This document shows, piece by piece, positions 33,093 to 42,531 of a stretch of 64,000 nucleotides of DNA; positions within the stretch are counted from its first letter, which is position 1; each line of letters opens with the position of its first letter. A model generated the notes under the pieces. It made no database searches. It was not told where the DNA came from and worked only from the letters and a program-made list of their open reading frames with translations. The position numbers and the translations under genes were made by a program. Location: the NCBI GenBank assembly GCA_045654805.1, contig JAZOOD010000029.1, positions 6,920 through 70,919 of the forward strand, given 5' to 3'. The stretch comes from CAZNKU01 sp045654805 (GTDB lineage Bacteria; Bacillota; Clostridia; Monoglobales; Firm-18).

Positions 33093-35238
33093 TTTTAATT
33101 TTCCAAACCTTAATGACAAACAGCGTGAAGCTGTATATACTACGGAGGGCCCTGTGCTGATACTTGCAGGTGCAGGTAGTGGAAAAACTACTGTTTTAAT
33201 TAACAGGATTGCCTATCTAATAGGTGCAAAAAACGTTTTTCCAAGCCAGATATTGGCTATTACTTTCACAAATAAAGCTGCAGCAGAGCTTAAAAGCCGT
33301 CTTGAAACAATGCTTGGTGGAGAAGGTGAAATGGTATGGGCAAGTACATTTCATTCACTATGCGTACGCATATTAAGACGCGACATTGAAAAAATTGGCT
33401 ACCCCTCCTCCTTTAACATTTTTGACAGGGCAGACCAACTTACGGTTGTAAAAGAATGTTTGAAGGAAATGGGGATTGATGACAAAACATATCCCCCAAA
33501 ATCCGTACTTTCAACCATTGGCAGAGCAAAAGACGAACTTCTAACTCCGGAAGATATGGCAAAAAATATCGCCGGAGATTTTCGGCTTGAAAAGGTTGCT
33601 CAAATATACAGTCTTTATCAGAAAAAATTACAAAAATACGGCTCATTGGATTTTGACGATATTATAATGCTGGCGGTAAAATTATTTTCTGAACACCCGG
33701 AGGTTCTAAAGTACTATCAAAGCAGATTCCAATACATAATGGTAGACGAATATCAGGACACAAACCACGCACAATACAGCCTTGTATCTATGCTTGCAGG
33801 CGGACACGGCAATTTGTGCGTTGTAGGTGATGATGACCAAAGTATATATAAGTTCCGCGGAGCAAATATCGAAAATATTCTCTCCTTTGAAAAACAGTAT
33901 ACAAATTCAAAGGTAATAAAACTTGAAGAAAACTATCGCTCTACACAAAATATCCTTGACGCTGCAAATAACGTTATTAAAAACAATATGGGCAGAAAGG
34001 GTAAAAATCTTTGGACAAGCAAGGGCGACGGTGAAAAAATCAAGGTTATAAAAGCACAAAATGAACACGATGAAGGACAGAAAATAGCTGAAAGAATATC
34101 CGAACTCACGGATAAGGGCTATTCATATAATGATTTTGCAATCTTGTACAGAACAAATGCACAATCCCGTGTGATAGAAAATATGCTTTTAAGAAATGCC
34201 ATACCGTACAGAGTTCTGGGCGGTCTGCGATTCTTTGACCGCAAGGAAATCAAGGATGTGCTTGCATATATGAAGCTTATAAACAATCCTAGCGACAACA
34301 TAAGTCTAAAAAGAATTATAAATGAACCCAAACGAGGCATTGGCAAAAAAACCGTTGAAGATGCAGAAGTTTTGTCTGCACAACAAGGTACAAGTATGTT
34401 TCGGATATGTGAAGAGTCAACAGGTAAGCTGAAAGCCTTTGCAGAAATGATAAACCAAATAAAAGAAAAAAATCTGGGCATATCTAAAATGGTTGAGGAA
34501 ATCCTAGATAAAACCGGTTATCTTGAAGCCTTGGTAAATGAAAACACTATAGAAGCAACTACAAGAATTGAAAACATAAGGGAACTTGTAACTGACGCAA
34601 TGGAATATGAAAAAACCGAGGACGAAGAGCCTACATTAGCAGGATATCTTGAAAAAATATCTCTCGTTGCAGATGTAGATAACTACGACGAAACTCAAGA
34701 TGTTGTAGTAATGATGACGTTGCATAGTGCCAAAGGTCTTGAATTTCCCATAGTATTTATAGCAGGTATGGAGGACGGAATATTTCCCGGTTATCAGTCC
34801 ATAATAGCTGGCGATGAGCTTGAGGAGGAACGCAGACTTTGCTATGTGGGTATAACAAGAGCAAAACAAATACTCCACATAAGCCATGCATTTTCACGAA
34901 GTCTTTACGGGTCTACCTCATACAATCAACCATCAAGATTTTTGGACGAAATACCAACCGAACTAATTGACGGACAATTTACATCAAGTACTCCGCTAAG
35001 AGATAATGTATTCCCCAAATCTACGGCACAGCACAGTTCTATCAATCTCAGCAGCCAGCCAAAAACAACACAAAAAAGTGATTTCAGCATAGGCGACAGA
35101 GTAAAACATTTTAAATTTGGCGAGGGTACAATTCTAAAAGCAATTCCCGTGGGAAATGACGTGCACCTTGAGGTTATGTTTGACACCGCAGGTACAAAAA
35201 ATCTTATGGCAGCATATGCTAAACTAAAAAAATTATAG
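33085..35238 (+). CDS. pcrA: ATP-dependent DNA helicase PcrA/UvrD
   Basis: This 717-residue SF1A helicase shows the Q-motif LNDKQREAV, Walker A GAGSGKTT, TFTNKAA, VDEYQDTN, GDDDQSIYKFRGA, LEENYRST, LMTLHSAKGLEFP-like MMTLHSAKGLEFPIVF and EERRLCYVGITRAK. The C-terminal tail contains a Tudor-like FSIGDRVKHFKFGEGTI that binds RNA polymerase in PcrA. It acts in nucleotide excision repair and removal of stalled polymerase. The start is GTG at 33085, overlapping mnmA by 8 bp. About 717 residues is close to the family norm. Confidence 0.96.
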   Translation: MFDFNFPNLNDKQREAVYTTEGPVLILAGAGSGKTTVLINRIAYLIGAKNVFPSQILAITFTNKAAAELKSRLETMLGGEGEMVWASTFHSLCVRILRRDIEKIGYPSSFNIFDRADQLTVVKECLKEMGIDDKTYPPKSVLSTIGRAKDELLTPEDMAKNIAGDFRLEKVAQIYSLYQKKLQKYGSLDFDDIIMLAVKLFSEHPEVLKYYQSRFQYIMVDEYQDTNHAQYSLVSMLAGGHGNLCVVGDDDQSIYKFRGANIENILSFEKQYTNSKVIKLEENYRSTQNILDAANNVIKNNMGRKGKNLWTSKGDGEKIKVIKAQNEHDEGQKIAERISELTDKGYSYNDFAILYRTNAQSRVIENMLLRNAIPYRVLGGLRFFDRKEIKDVLAYMKLINNPSDNISLKRIINEPKRGIGKKTVEDAEVLSAQQGTSMFRICEESTGKLKAFAEMINQIKEKNLGISKMVEEILDKTGYLEALVNENTIEATTRIENIRELVTDAMEYEKTEDEEPTLAGYLEKISLVADVDNYDETQDVVVMMTLHSAKGLEFPIVFIAGMEDGIFPGYQSIIAGDELEEERRLCYVGITRAKQILHISHAFSRSLYGSTSYNQPSRFLDEIPTELIDGQFTSSTPLRDNVFPKSTAQHSSINLSSQPKTTQKSDFSIGDRVKHFKFGEGTILKAIPVGNDVHLEVMFDTAGTKNLMAAYAKLKKL

Positions 35239-35247
35239 GAGATTATT

Positions 35248-35988
35248 ATGGAAAGCTATACAGACTTTGCATATGTATATGACAAGTTAATAGATCAGGA
35301 CTATGAAAAATGGGCAGATTATATTGAAAATATATTTAAAATAAACAAAAAAGAACCCAAACTTGTTCTGGACCTGGGATGCGGCACAGGAAGCATTACA
35401 AACATCCTTGCCAAACGAGGATATGATATGATCGGCGTGGATTTATCCCCTGATATGTTAAATGTAGCAATAAACAAGGCTGCGGAACAGAAGCTTGATG
35501 TACTATATCTGTGTCAGGATATTCGCGAATTTGAGCTTTATGGTACGGTTGATGCCATAATATGCACACTAGATGTACTCAATTACATAACTGAGCCAAA
35601 AGAGCTTGACCGGGTGTTTGCATTGGTTAAAAACTATTTAAATCCTGATGGAATATTTATATTCGATATCAATACGGAATACAAGCTTAAAAATATACTA
35701 GGTAACAACACATTTATTAATGAAGAAGACGGAGTATTCTACACCTGGGAAAATGAAAATGTTGACTGCATTAGCAACCAGTACCTGACATTTTTTGCAG
35801 AATGTGAAAACGGTATGTACGAAAGGTTTGACGAAACCCACATTCAAAGAGCATATAAAATTGATGAAATAGTGGATTTGCTAAATAAAAACAATTTGAC
35901 TTTTGAGGCAGAATACAGGCTTTTCACCCTTGAAAAAGCTGATGAAAACTGCGAAAAAACGGTTATTGTGTCGAAATGTTTATGTTGA
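35248..35988 (+). CDS. Class I SAM-dependent methyltransferase
   Basis: The protein (246 residues) has the Rossmann SAM-binding motif I LVLDLGCGTGSITNILAKRG, motif II MIGVDLSPDMLNVA and DAIICTLDVLNYI. The start SYTDFAYVYDKLID matches a group of Firmicutes methyltransferases of unknown substrate, often near helicases or ribosome genes. It follows pcrA by 9 bp. Its stop codon overlaps the promoter of the cold-shock gene. Confidence 0.88.
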   Translation: MESYTDFAYVYDKLIDQDYEKWADYIENIFKINKKEPKLVLDLGCGTGSITNILAKRGYDMIGVDLSPDMLNVAINKAAEQKLDVLYLCQDIREFELYGTVDAIICTLDVLNYITEPKELDRVFALVKNYLNPDGIFIFDINTEYKLKNILGNNTFINEEDGVFYTWENENVDCISNQYLTFFAECENGMYERFDETHIQRAYKIDEIVDLLNKNNLTFEAEYRLFTLEKADENCEKTVIVSKCLC

Positions 35989-36013
35989 CAAAAATGGCAA
36001 AAAATGATATACT
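35985..36013 (+). promoter_or_regulatory. Promoter of the cold-shock gene
   Basis: Consensus TTGACA (35985-35990) and TATACT (36008-36013) are 17 bp apart. The leader is only about 40 nt. Confidence 0.8.
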
Positions 36014-36062
36014 TACCTCATAATCCAAAGGGGTTATGCAACAATTTTTAGGAGGCAAAAGA

Positions 36063-36263
36063 ATGCAAAAAGGTAAGGTAAAATGGTTTAACGCTGAGAA
36101 AGGATATGGATTCATTGAAAGTGAAGACGGTACAGACGTATTCGTTCACTTTACAGCAATCAACATGGATGGCTACAAATCACTTGAAGAAGGTGCTGAA
36201 GTATCATTCGAAGTAGTTGAAGGCGCTAAAGGTCCACAGGCCAGCAACGTAACCAAAAACTAA
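36063..36263 (+). CDS. Cold-shock domain protein (Csp family)
   Basis: The 66-residue protein is a complete OB-fold cold-shock domain with RNP1 (KGYGFIES) and RNP2 (VFVHFTAI), starting MQKGKVKWFNAE. It acts as an RNA chaperone. The ATG at 36063 follows GGAGG. It is a monocistronic unit with strong promoter, ribosome site and terminator, so high expression is expected. Codon use is notably regular, as in other abundant proteins of the window. Confidence 0.97.
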   Translation: MQKGKVKWFNAEKGYGFIESEDGTDVFVHFTAINMDGYKSLEEGAEVSFEVVEGAKGPQASNVTKN

Positions 36264-36324
36264 TTCAATTAATTTGTGAGCTTTAATATATATTTATTAT
36301 AGGGTACATTTTAAGAGAAAAATT

Positions 36325-36354
36325 ACACTCCGTATGTCTACGGAGTGTTTTTTT
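36325..36354 (+). terminator. Terminator of the cold-shock gene
   Basis: ACACTCCGTA pairs with TACGGAGTGT around TGTC, followed by a run of T. It lies 2 bp from the end of the convergent EamA gene and may serve both. Confidence 0.93.
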
Positions 36355-36356
36355 GA

Positions 36357-37238
36357 TTATTTTTTTGATATTCCAAAATCATTTACTAACATTATGGCAA
36401 AAAATATCAGCAAAATTCCGGTTATAGAAGCACTTTGCCCATATACCAAATATCCCAATACCGCTGCAGCCAAAGGTTCAGAACAAGCCATAATCGCCGC
36501 CTTTCCCGGAGCAGTATGTTTAAGACCTATAGTATACAACATAAAGGTTATATAAGCCGTAACCAGCCCTATCAATATCATAATTGAAATCATATACGTT
36601 TTATTCGGATAAGCCTGCATTACCGGTATTATACTTTGAGGTTTGGCAACAACCCATGCTCCCGAAGCAGCAAACAGGAATGAATACATTGTTACGGTAT
36701 ATGAATGGTATTTTTTTAGCGCAATGGTACCGAAAATACTGTAAAGTCCATATGCGATGCCTGACCCCAAACCGATTATAAAATACCATATTCCTATACT
36801 TCCGCTTTCGTCTCCCGTATAGGAAACCAGTATACACCCCAAAAAAGCACATACCAGGGCTACAACCTTTTGCCAGGTCATCTTTTCCTTAAAGAATACT
36901 GCCGATATCAATATAACCCATATAGGTGAAGTATAAAGCAATATTGCAGCAACGGAAAGGGATGTTTTTGATATGGTATAAAGGTAAAGTAAACTCATAC
37001 CCAAAACGCTCACAATACCAATCACCGCAAACAACCATAAGTCCTTAATATGTATTTTGAACTTACTACTGTCCGCAAAAAATACTGTAATCACAAAAGC
37101 GATTGCCGCTCCCGTAAGACGTATTGCCGATGACTGAGCAGTATTAAACCCAATACTTTCCATTTCATTTACGAAAATACCCATCGTTCCCCATATAATT
37201 CCTGCAAGGATTATCAGAAATGATGCAATTCTTTTCAT
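36357..37238 (-). CDS. EamA/DMT family membrane transporter
   Basis: The protein (293 residues) has ten hydrophobic segments in two EamA repeats. The first is near the start (IILAGIIWGTMGIFVNEMES), the second from about 145 (IIGLGSGIAYGLYSIFGTIA; EPLAAAVLGYLVYGQSASI). Members export amino acids, nucleosides or other metabolites; substrate cannot be told. The ATG at 37238 was chosen for the GGGGGAA upstream rather than the earlier GTG/ATG frame start at 37268. Confidence 0.92.
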   Translation of the reverse strand: MKRIASFLIILAGIIWGTMGIFVNEMESIGFNTAQSSAIRLTGAAIAFVITVFFADSSKFKIHIKDLWLFAVIGIVSVLGMSLLYLYTISKTSLSVAAILLYTSPIWVILISAVFFKEKMTWQKVVALVCAFLGCILVSYTGDESGSIGIWYFIIGLGSGIAYGLYSIFGTIALKKYHSYTVTMYSFLFAASGAWVVAKPQSIIPVMQAYPNKTYMISIMILIGLVTAYITFMLYTIGLKHTAPGKAAIMACSEPLAAAVLGYLVYGQSASITGILLIFFAIMLVNDFGISKK

Positions 37239-37303
37239 ATGTAAATTCCCCCTGATTTTTCTAACCACTAAATTCTATCACAATGGATATGAAAAATCAA
37301 GTA

Positions 37304-39127
37304 TTAAACCAGCTTTACCCCATACTTTTCAAACCAATAATCAAACTGAACAAGCCAAGCAACAAGCTGTGGTTTATTCATTAACTGCCCAAACCACGTT
37401 ACGCTATCGGAAAGCATAAGCTCATTATATGCTTTAATATTTAAAATATCGTGTAAAATTCCCTGTTTCATACGATTTCCCAACATTTCTGTTACATATT
37501 CAAGATATTTTGGGTTGTGCGTAATCGGGTACGGACTTTTTTTACGATGCAATATTTTATCGGGCAAATAGTCTGTCATCGCATTACGGAGTAATGCCTT
37601 TTCCGTCTGGTTTTCAAATTTTATACTCCATGGCACGTTATATATATATTCTATAATTCGGTGGTCTGCAAAAGGCACACGTACCTCAAGCCCATAGGCC
37701 ATACTCATACGGTCCTTTCTTTCCAACAATGATGTCATAAAATATGAGGTAGAAAGTACTGTTGCAATACGCGATGTCTTCATATCCTCTGTGTCTGTAT
37801 CAAGCATCGGAACTTCCGAAACTGTATCCCTGTAAACTTGAGCAATGTATTCATATCCCCTCTTTGGCTGTGCTATTTTATCATCAAACAACCCTGCTCT
37901 TACCATAGGATGATGTATCCAAGGGAAAAAATCCTTTTCAAGCATTTCCTTACGGTAAAACCATGGATAACCACCAAAAATTTCATCTGAACATTCTCCG
38001 GATAAAGCTACAGTATGTGTTTTCTTTATTTCCCCACAAAAATACAAAAGGGAAGAATCCACATCTGCTTGCCCCGGAATATCCCTATATTCTACTGCAG
38101 GAAACAAGTTTGCAGCAACAGATATTGTAGGGGCAGTAAGTACCTTATGATTTGTTCCCAGATAATCTGCAAGATACACAGCAAATTCATCATCCCCCTG
38201 AGGTTGGAACAAAGATTTCTTAAAATTCTTCTTATTATCCTCATATTCAAATGAGTATGAAGAAATTACGTTCCCCTCTTCCTTGTATTTCTTTGCCGCA
38301 ACAGAAGTTATAATTGACGAATCCAATCCACCGGACAATAATGTGCAAAGAGGAACATCACTTACAAGCTGTTTCTGAATTGCATCCTCCATAAGCCATT
38401 TTGTATGGGCAACAGCCTCTTCTGCTGTTTCATTGAACTCTTTTGCCTCCAAACTCCAATACTTCCATATTTTCAAACCCTTTTTATCAAACCAACCACA
38501 TTCCGCAGGCCTTAGTTCTGATATATTCTTAAAAACTCCACTGCCATTAATTGTCCCAGGGGACATAAACAATAATTGCCACAATCCAACTTCATCTAAT
38601 TCCGGAGGAATTTGAGGATGTTTAAGCAATGCTTTAATTTCTGATGCAAATACAAAAGTACTGTCTAAAATTGTATAAAAAAACGGCTTTACTCCTAATC
38701 TGTCACGAACAAAAAATATTCTGTCACGAGTATGGTCATACACAGTAAAGGCAAAAATTCCATTTAGTTTTTGCACACACTCCTCACCAAAAATCACAAA
38801 AGAATACAATACAACCTCTGTATCACAAGTGGTTTCAAACTTTATACCGTGTTTCACAAGCTCTATTCTCAATTCCGGTGTATTATAAATCTCTCCATTA
38901 TACACAATAGTATATTTGTTGCCTTCAAAAATCACAGTCATAGGTTGATGTCCATTTTCCACATCCATTACCGCAAGTCTGTTGTGGTGTAGCGCTACAC
39001 CTTCTGCGAAAAAGGTATCCGTCTCATCAGGTCCCCGATGCTTCATTACCTTGCCCATCTTCTGTAAAATGTTAATATCAGCTTTATTTTTATCCCTAAA
39101 ATCAACAATTCCGCATATTGAACACAT
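37304..39127 (-). CDS. asnB: Asparagine synthase, glutamine-hydrolysing
   Basis: The enzyme makes asparagine from aspartate, ATP and glutamine. The 607-residue protein has an N-terminal Ntn glutaminase domain (MCSICGIVDF; HRGPDE; HNRLAVMD; YNGEIYN) and a C-terminal ATP-pyrophosphatase domain (LLSGGLDSSIITSVAAKK; SGECSDEIFGGYPW; VRVPFADHRI). Cys2 after Met removal is the expected nucleophile, but the start here is MCSICG rather than MCG, so a second Cys sits three residues on. GAGGAGGG precedes the ATG. It lies between prmC and the EamA gene. Confidence 0.94.
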   Translation of the reverse strand: MCSICGIVDFRDKNKADINILQKMGKVMKHRGPDETDTFFAEGVALHHNRLAVMDVENGHQPMTVIFEGNKYTIVYNGEIYNTPELRIELVKHGIKFETTCDTEVVLYSFVIFGEECVQKLNGIFAFTVYDHTRDRIFFVRDRLGVKPFFYTILDSTFVFASEIKALLKHPQIPPELDEVGLWQLLFMSPGTINGSGVFKNISELRPAECGWFDKKGLKIWKYWSLEAKEFNETAEEAVAHTKWLMEDAIQKQLVSDVPLCTLLSGGLDSSIITSVAAKKYKEEGNVISSYSFEYEDNKKNFKKSLFQPQGDDEFAVYLADYLGTNHKVLTAPTISVAANLFPAVEYRDIPGQADVDSSLLYFCGEIKKTHTVALSGECSDEIFGGYPWFYRKEMLEKDFFPWIHHPMVRAGLFDDKIAQPKRGYEYIAQVYRDTVSEVPMLDTDTEDMKTSRIATVLSTSYFMTSLLERKDRMSMAYGLEVRVPFADHRIIEYIYNVPWSIKFENQTEKALLRNAMTDYLPDKILHRKKSPYPITHNPKYLEYVTEMLGNRMKQGILHDILNIKAYNELMLSDSVTWFGQLMNKPQLVAWLVQFDYWFEKYGVKLV

Positions 39128-39181
39128 AATAACCCTCCTCTATATGGTTATTATATGCAACATACGGAATATTTTTACTCA

Positions 39182-40015
39182 TTATTTAATTGCTGTAACT
39201 ACTCTTTCTATACCTGCCAAGTCCTTGATTATTTCAGTCTGAGAAAAACCATTTTCCACAAGAATTCTCTCGACGGTTCTTGCTTGATTATGCCCCACCT
39301 CAAATGCAATCAATCCACCATTTTTCAAAATTTCAAATCCTTTTTGAGCAATACCACGATAAAACGCTAATCCATCATCCCCGCCATTTAGGGCAATATA
39401 TGGTTCAAAGTTCCTTACATCTTCCATAAGTGTAGGTATTACTCCCTTCTCAATATACGGAGGATTTGATACAATGCAATCAACTGAAAAATCCGGAAAA
39501 TCACTCAATATATCCATATTTAGAAAGATGATTTTATCTTGTACGTTGTTAATCATTGCATTTTCTATGGCAACTTCTGTGGCATCCTTAGATACATCCA
39601 CAGTATATGCCTTTGCATTTGGACAGTTAGCGACAACACTTATGGGAATACATCCGCTGCCTGTACCTATATCAAGGATAGTATACGAATTATCCCTAAC
39701 ATAATCAATTACACTTTCAACAAGCACTTCTGTATCTGGACGAGGGATTAACACATTATGATTAACTTTGAAATCCAATCCGTAAAATTCTGCCCTTCCC
39801 AAAATATACTGCATAGGCTCGTGACTTTCACGACGTTTAACTAACTGTTCGAAATCCTCACTTATTTCTACATCCTCTGCAGAATTTACAACAATGTACA
39901 ATTTGTCCCTATTCAAAAATTTGCAAAGTAAAAGTCTGGCATCAAGATTAGCTGTATCAATACCTGCCTCTCTTAATCTATCGGCAGTATTTTTTAAAAT
40001 TTCACTTATCTTCAT
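39182..40015 (-). CDS. prmC: Peptide chain release factor N5-glutamine methyltransferase PrmC
   Basis: PrmC methylates the Gln of the GGQ motif of release factors. The 277-residue protein has the helical N-domain (MKISEILKNTADRLREAGID), the conserved NVLIPRPDTEVLVE, SAM motif ILDIGTGSGCIPI and catalytic VSNPPYI. The ATG at 40015 was chosen for homology and because it directly follows the DUF1385 gene. prfA, its usual partner, is not adjacent. Confidence 0.96.
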   Translation of the reverse strand: MKISEILKNTADRLREAGIDTANLDARLLLCKFLNRDKLYIVVNSAEDVEISEDFEQLVKRRESHEPMQYILGRAEFYGLDFKVNHNVLIPRPDTEVLVESVIDYVRDNSYTILDIGTGSGCIPISVVANCPNAKAYTVDVSKDATEVAIENAMINNVQDKIIFLNMDILSDFPDFSVDCIVSNPPYIEKGVIPTLMEDVRNFEPYIALNGGDDGLAFYRGIAQKGFEILKNGGLIAFEVGHNQARTVERILVENGFSQTEIIKDLAGIERVVTAIK

Positions 40016-40016
40016 T

Positions 40017-40970
40017 TTACCACTTGTCATCCTCTTTGTTATCTGTAAGGACAGCATTAAGTGATGCTATAGCAACCTCAAGCTGCAATTCATCAGGCTC
40101 CCTTGTAGTAATATACTGCAACCACATACCTGGCTGGGAAATCAGCTTTGTAAACCAGTTTTCGTGTCTGCCGGCAAGCTTAATAATTTCATAAGATATA
40201 CCCGCTATAACAGGCAAAAGTAAAATTTTATACAATGCTCTTTGCCACCACGCCAATCCTGTGGGAATAACCATAAAAACTATAACACTTACTATCATAA
40301 CGAAAATTAAAAAACTAGTTCCGCATCTTGGGTGCAATCTTGAACTTTCCTGTACATTTTCAACAGTAAGCTCCGCACCTCTTTCATATGTGTGGATAGT
40401 CTTATGCTCTGCACCATGGTACATAAACACTCGTTTTATATCCTTCATCTGAGATACCAACAAGATATATGTTAAAAATATACCCATACGCACTGCACCT
40501 TCGATTAAAGTACGTGCCGTACCGTCAACTTGTATAGCCGTGAGCTTTGCAATTAGTTCTGCAATAAAATTCGGCAACATAAAGAAAAGTCCGATTGAAA
40601 GGATAAGCGATAATATAACGGAGAAATAAATTACCACATCTTTAATCTTGTCTCCCAATTTTTCTTCCAGCCACTTATCGAATTTACTTTCCGTATCTTC
40701 CTCCCCCTCTATATCATAGAATTCTGCAGAAAACATAAGTGCCTTTACGCCGGTTATCATACTTTCAAAAAAGGATATACATCCTCTGATTATAGGCAAT
40801 TTCAAAATCTTGTTTTTTTGCAAAACCGACGAAATCGGTCTTTTTTCAATTATAATTTCTTTATCCGGCTTACGAACAGCAATTGCAATTTCCTTTGGTC
40901 CTCGCATCATAACGCCTTCCATAACTGCCTGCCCGCCAATACTGGTTTTGTGTATTTTTTTATCTTTCAT
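40017..40970 (-). CDS. DUF1385 family membrane protein (YqhQ-like)
   Basis: The 317-residue protein has the DUF1385 hallmarks: SIGGQAVMEGVMMRGPKEIA near the start, four membrane helices in the middle, YHGAEHKTIHTYERG, and SRLHPRCGTSFL. The fused His/Cys-rich motifs suggest metal binding, but no activity is established. The ATG at 40970 follows TATGGAG. The pairing of DUF1385 with prmC is a common Clostridia arrangement. The stop codon is 1 bp from the prmC ATG. Confidence 0.92.
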   Translation of the reverse strand: MKDKKIHKTSIGGQAVMEGVMMRGPKEIAIAVRKPDKEIIIEKRPISSVLQKNKILKLPIIRGCISFFESMITGVKALMFSAEFYDIEGEEDTESKFDKWLEEKLGDKIKDVVIYFSVILSLILSIGLFFMLPNFIAELIAKLTAIQVDGTARTLIEGAVRMGIFLTYILLVSQMKDIKRVFMYHGAEHKTIHTYERGAELTVENVQESSRLHPRCGTSFLIFVMIVSVIVFMVIPTGLAWWQRALYKILLLPVIAGISYEIIKLAGRHENWFTKLISQPGMWLQYITTREPDELQLEVAIASLNAVLTDNKEDDKW

Positions 40971-41037
40971 ATTAATCTCCATAGCCTTTCTGCCTGTAAA
41001 ATATAGAATGCGTTGTATACAGGCATACAAAACGCAC

Positions 41038-41700
41038 CTATTCCCTCGCAACACAGGAAACATATTCATCATCTACGACTATTATATGATCTATAAGTTC
41101 TATGCCAATTGTGTTTACAAGCCTTTTTATATTGTTAGTTGTATTAAAATCCTGCTGTGAGGGCAAATGTACACCTGATGGATGATTGTGGCAAATCATT
41201 ATTCCCGTAGTTGATGTATATGCGACTGCTTCCAATACCTTCCTAGGGTCCATGATTACCGCCCCAGGACTGCCTTCCGCAATTTTCACTTCCTTTATAA
41301 GATGCCTCATGTTATCAAAACAAAGTACATATGCAACCTCATTCTTGTTACCCTTTAATAATGCTACACACCTTTGGTACATACTATCTTTTGTTTTAAA
41401 TTGTTGTTTTTTACGTATTGAGGTGTGTATAGAATACCCCTTGGAAATATAAGGTATAAGCTTTATATATTCTGCAGCAGCGGGTCCTACACTCTCAACT
41501 GATATAAGCTCCTCCTCTGTTGCATTACACACCGCGTCAAGATTTCCGAACTTATCAAGTAGTGCGTGGGCAATAGGATTAGTATCACACCGCTTATATA
41601 CTGCAAACAGACAAAGCTCTAAAAATTCGTGTTCCAGCAATGTTTCTATGCCGTTTTCAAATACTTTTTTCATAACACGCCGTCTATGCCCTGCTGCCAT
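41038..41700 (-). CDS. radC: RadC family JAB/MPN-domain protein
   Basis: The protein (220 residues) has a helix-hairpin-helix-like region (ELISVESVGPAAAEYIKLIP) and a C-terminal JAB domain with the zinc motif ICHNHPSGVHLPSQQD. The upstream Glu is probably in IKEVKIAEGS. The N-terminal 45 residues (MAAGHRRRVMKKVFENGIET) differ from classical RadC. The function of RadC is not settled; a DNA-repair role is disputed. It precedes the DUF1385-prmC pair. Confidence 0.88.
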   Translation of the reverse strand: MAAGHRRRVMKKVFENGIETLLEHEFLELCLFAVYKRCDTNPIAHALLDKFGNLDAVCNATEEELISVESVGPAAAEYIKLIPYISKGYSIHTSIRKKQQFKTKDSMYQRCVALLKGNKNEVAYVLCFDNMRHLIKEVKIAEGSPGAVIMDPRKVLEAVAYTSTTGIMICHNHPSGVHLPSQQDFNTTNNIKRLVNTIGIELIDHIIVVDDEYVSCVARE

Positions 41701-41737
41701 AATGCCATACTGCTCCTTTTAAAATATAATTTATTTT

Positions 41738-41767
41738 ATTGTATAATATTTCTACGTATTTTGTCAA
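41738..41767 (-). promoter_or_regulatory. Promoter of the radC gene
   Basis: On the minus strand TTGACA (41762-41767) and TACAAT (41738-41743) are 18 bp apart. Confidence 0.6.
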
Positions 41768-41830
41768 GAATACTATATATAGATTAATAATAAATTTACA
41801 AAAACATTCTGTAAAATTATAACTTTTCTA

Positions 41831-41859
41831 TTGACAAATAAAGGTCATAGTGGTATAAT
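41831..41859 (+). promoter_or_regulatory. Promoter of tRNA-Gln
   Basis: TTGACA (41831-41836) and TATAAT (41854-41859) are full consensus boxes 17 bp apart, 12 bp upstream of the tRNA. Confidence 0.85.
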
Positions 41860-41871
41860 ATCACTTGTTGA

Positions 41872-41945
41872 TGCCGGATTGTGTAAAGGTAGCACGACAG
41901 ACTCTGACTCTGTTTGTCTGGGTTCGAATCCTAGTCCGGCAACCA
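41872..41945 (+). tRNA. tRNA-Gln (anticodon CTG)
   Basis: The acceptor TGCCGGA pairs with TCCGGCA, D-arm GTGT/GCAC, anticodon stem ACAGA/TCTGT with loop CTCTGAC, and T-arm with GGTTCGAATCC. The CCA end is encoded at 41943-41945. It stands alone between its own promoter and terminator. CTG reads only CAG codons, so a TTG-anticodon isoacceptor must exist elsewhere. Confidence 0.93.
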
Positions 41946-41949
41946 AATT

Positions 41950-41991
41950 AAAACCTCTTTTGTATACAAAAACAAAAGAGGTTTTGTTTTT
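41950..41991 (+). terminator. Terminator after tRNA-Gln
   Basis: AAAACCTCTTTTG pairs with CAAAAGAGGTTTT (13 bp) around a 10-nt loop, followed by GTTTTTG. Confidence 0.88.
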
Positions 41992-42054
41992 GTTGAAAAA
42001 TTTACAACAACACAATAAAATAAATAGATAAATAGGAATTTTATGGAGGCTGTT

Positions 42055-42531
42055 ATGGAAAAGGATTGGTTATTCTCAACTGATGAATATATATGTGATT
42101 TGAGAACAGTTGCAGTTTTAGTAAAAGATAATAAAATTCTTGTTCAAAGAGATATAAATGGTAAAGAATATGCTTTGCCAGGTGGTCACATAAAAATAGG
42201 TGAAACCTTGGAAGATGGTTTGATTCGTGAAACAATGGAAGAAATGGGTGTGGATATTAAATGTAATCGGCTATTGTGGAGTGAAGAATGTTTTTGGGAG
42301 TGGAATGGAAAACAGGCACATAATATTGCGTTTTATTATTTGGTTGAATTATGTGATAATCAAGAAATTCCTGATAATGGAGAATTTGTTTCTCAAAAAG
42401 ATAATTGCAATGTTTTTATTGGGTGGATGCCTATTGAAGAACTTCAAAATATAATTATCTATCCCGAATTTTTAAAGAAAGAAATATATAATTTAAACGA
42501 ACCTATGAAACACTTTGTTTCAAAAGGCTAA
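42055..42531 (+). CDS. Nudix hydrolase
   Basis: The 158-residue protein has a complete Nudix box (GGHIKIGETLEDGLIRETME, then EMGV), which binds Mg and cleaves nucleoside-diphosphate-linked compounds. Flanking features are VAVLVKDNKILVQRD and YLVELCDNQEIPDNGE. The substrate is unknown. The ATG at 42055 follows GGAGG. It is more AT-rich than neighbouring genes and lies just after a tRNA terminator, on the opposite strand to its neighbours, so horizontal arrival is possible. The 200 bp after it hold no gene apart from the tsf terminator. Confidence 0.9.
   Translation: MEKDWLFSTDEYICDLRTVAVLVKDNKILVQRDINGKEYALPGGHIKIGETLEDGLIRETMEEMGVDIKCNRLLWSEECFWEWNGKQAHNIAFYYLVELCDNQEIPDNGEFVSQKDNCNVFIGWMPIEELQNIIIYPEFLKKEIYNLNEPMKHFVSKG

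Noticed and set aside
37239..41830. T-box or riboswitch upstream of asnB, ddl or murA
   Set aside because: No T-box core (GGTGGTACC-like) or known aptamer pattern was seen in these upstream regions.
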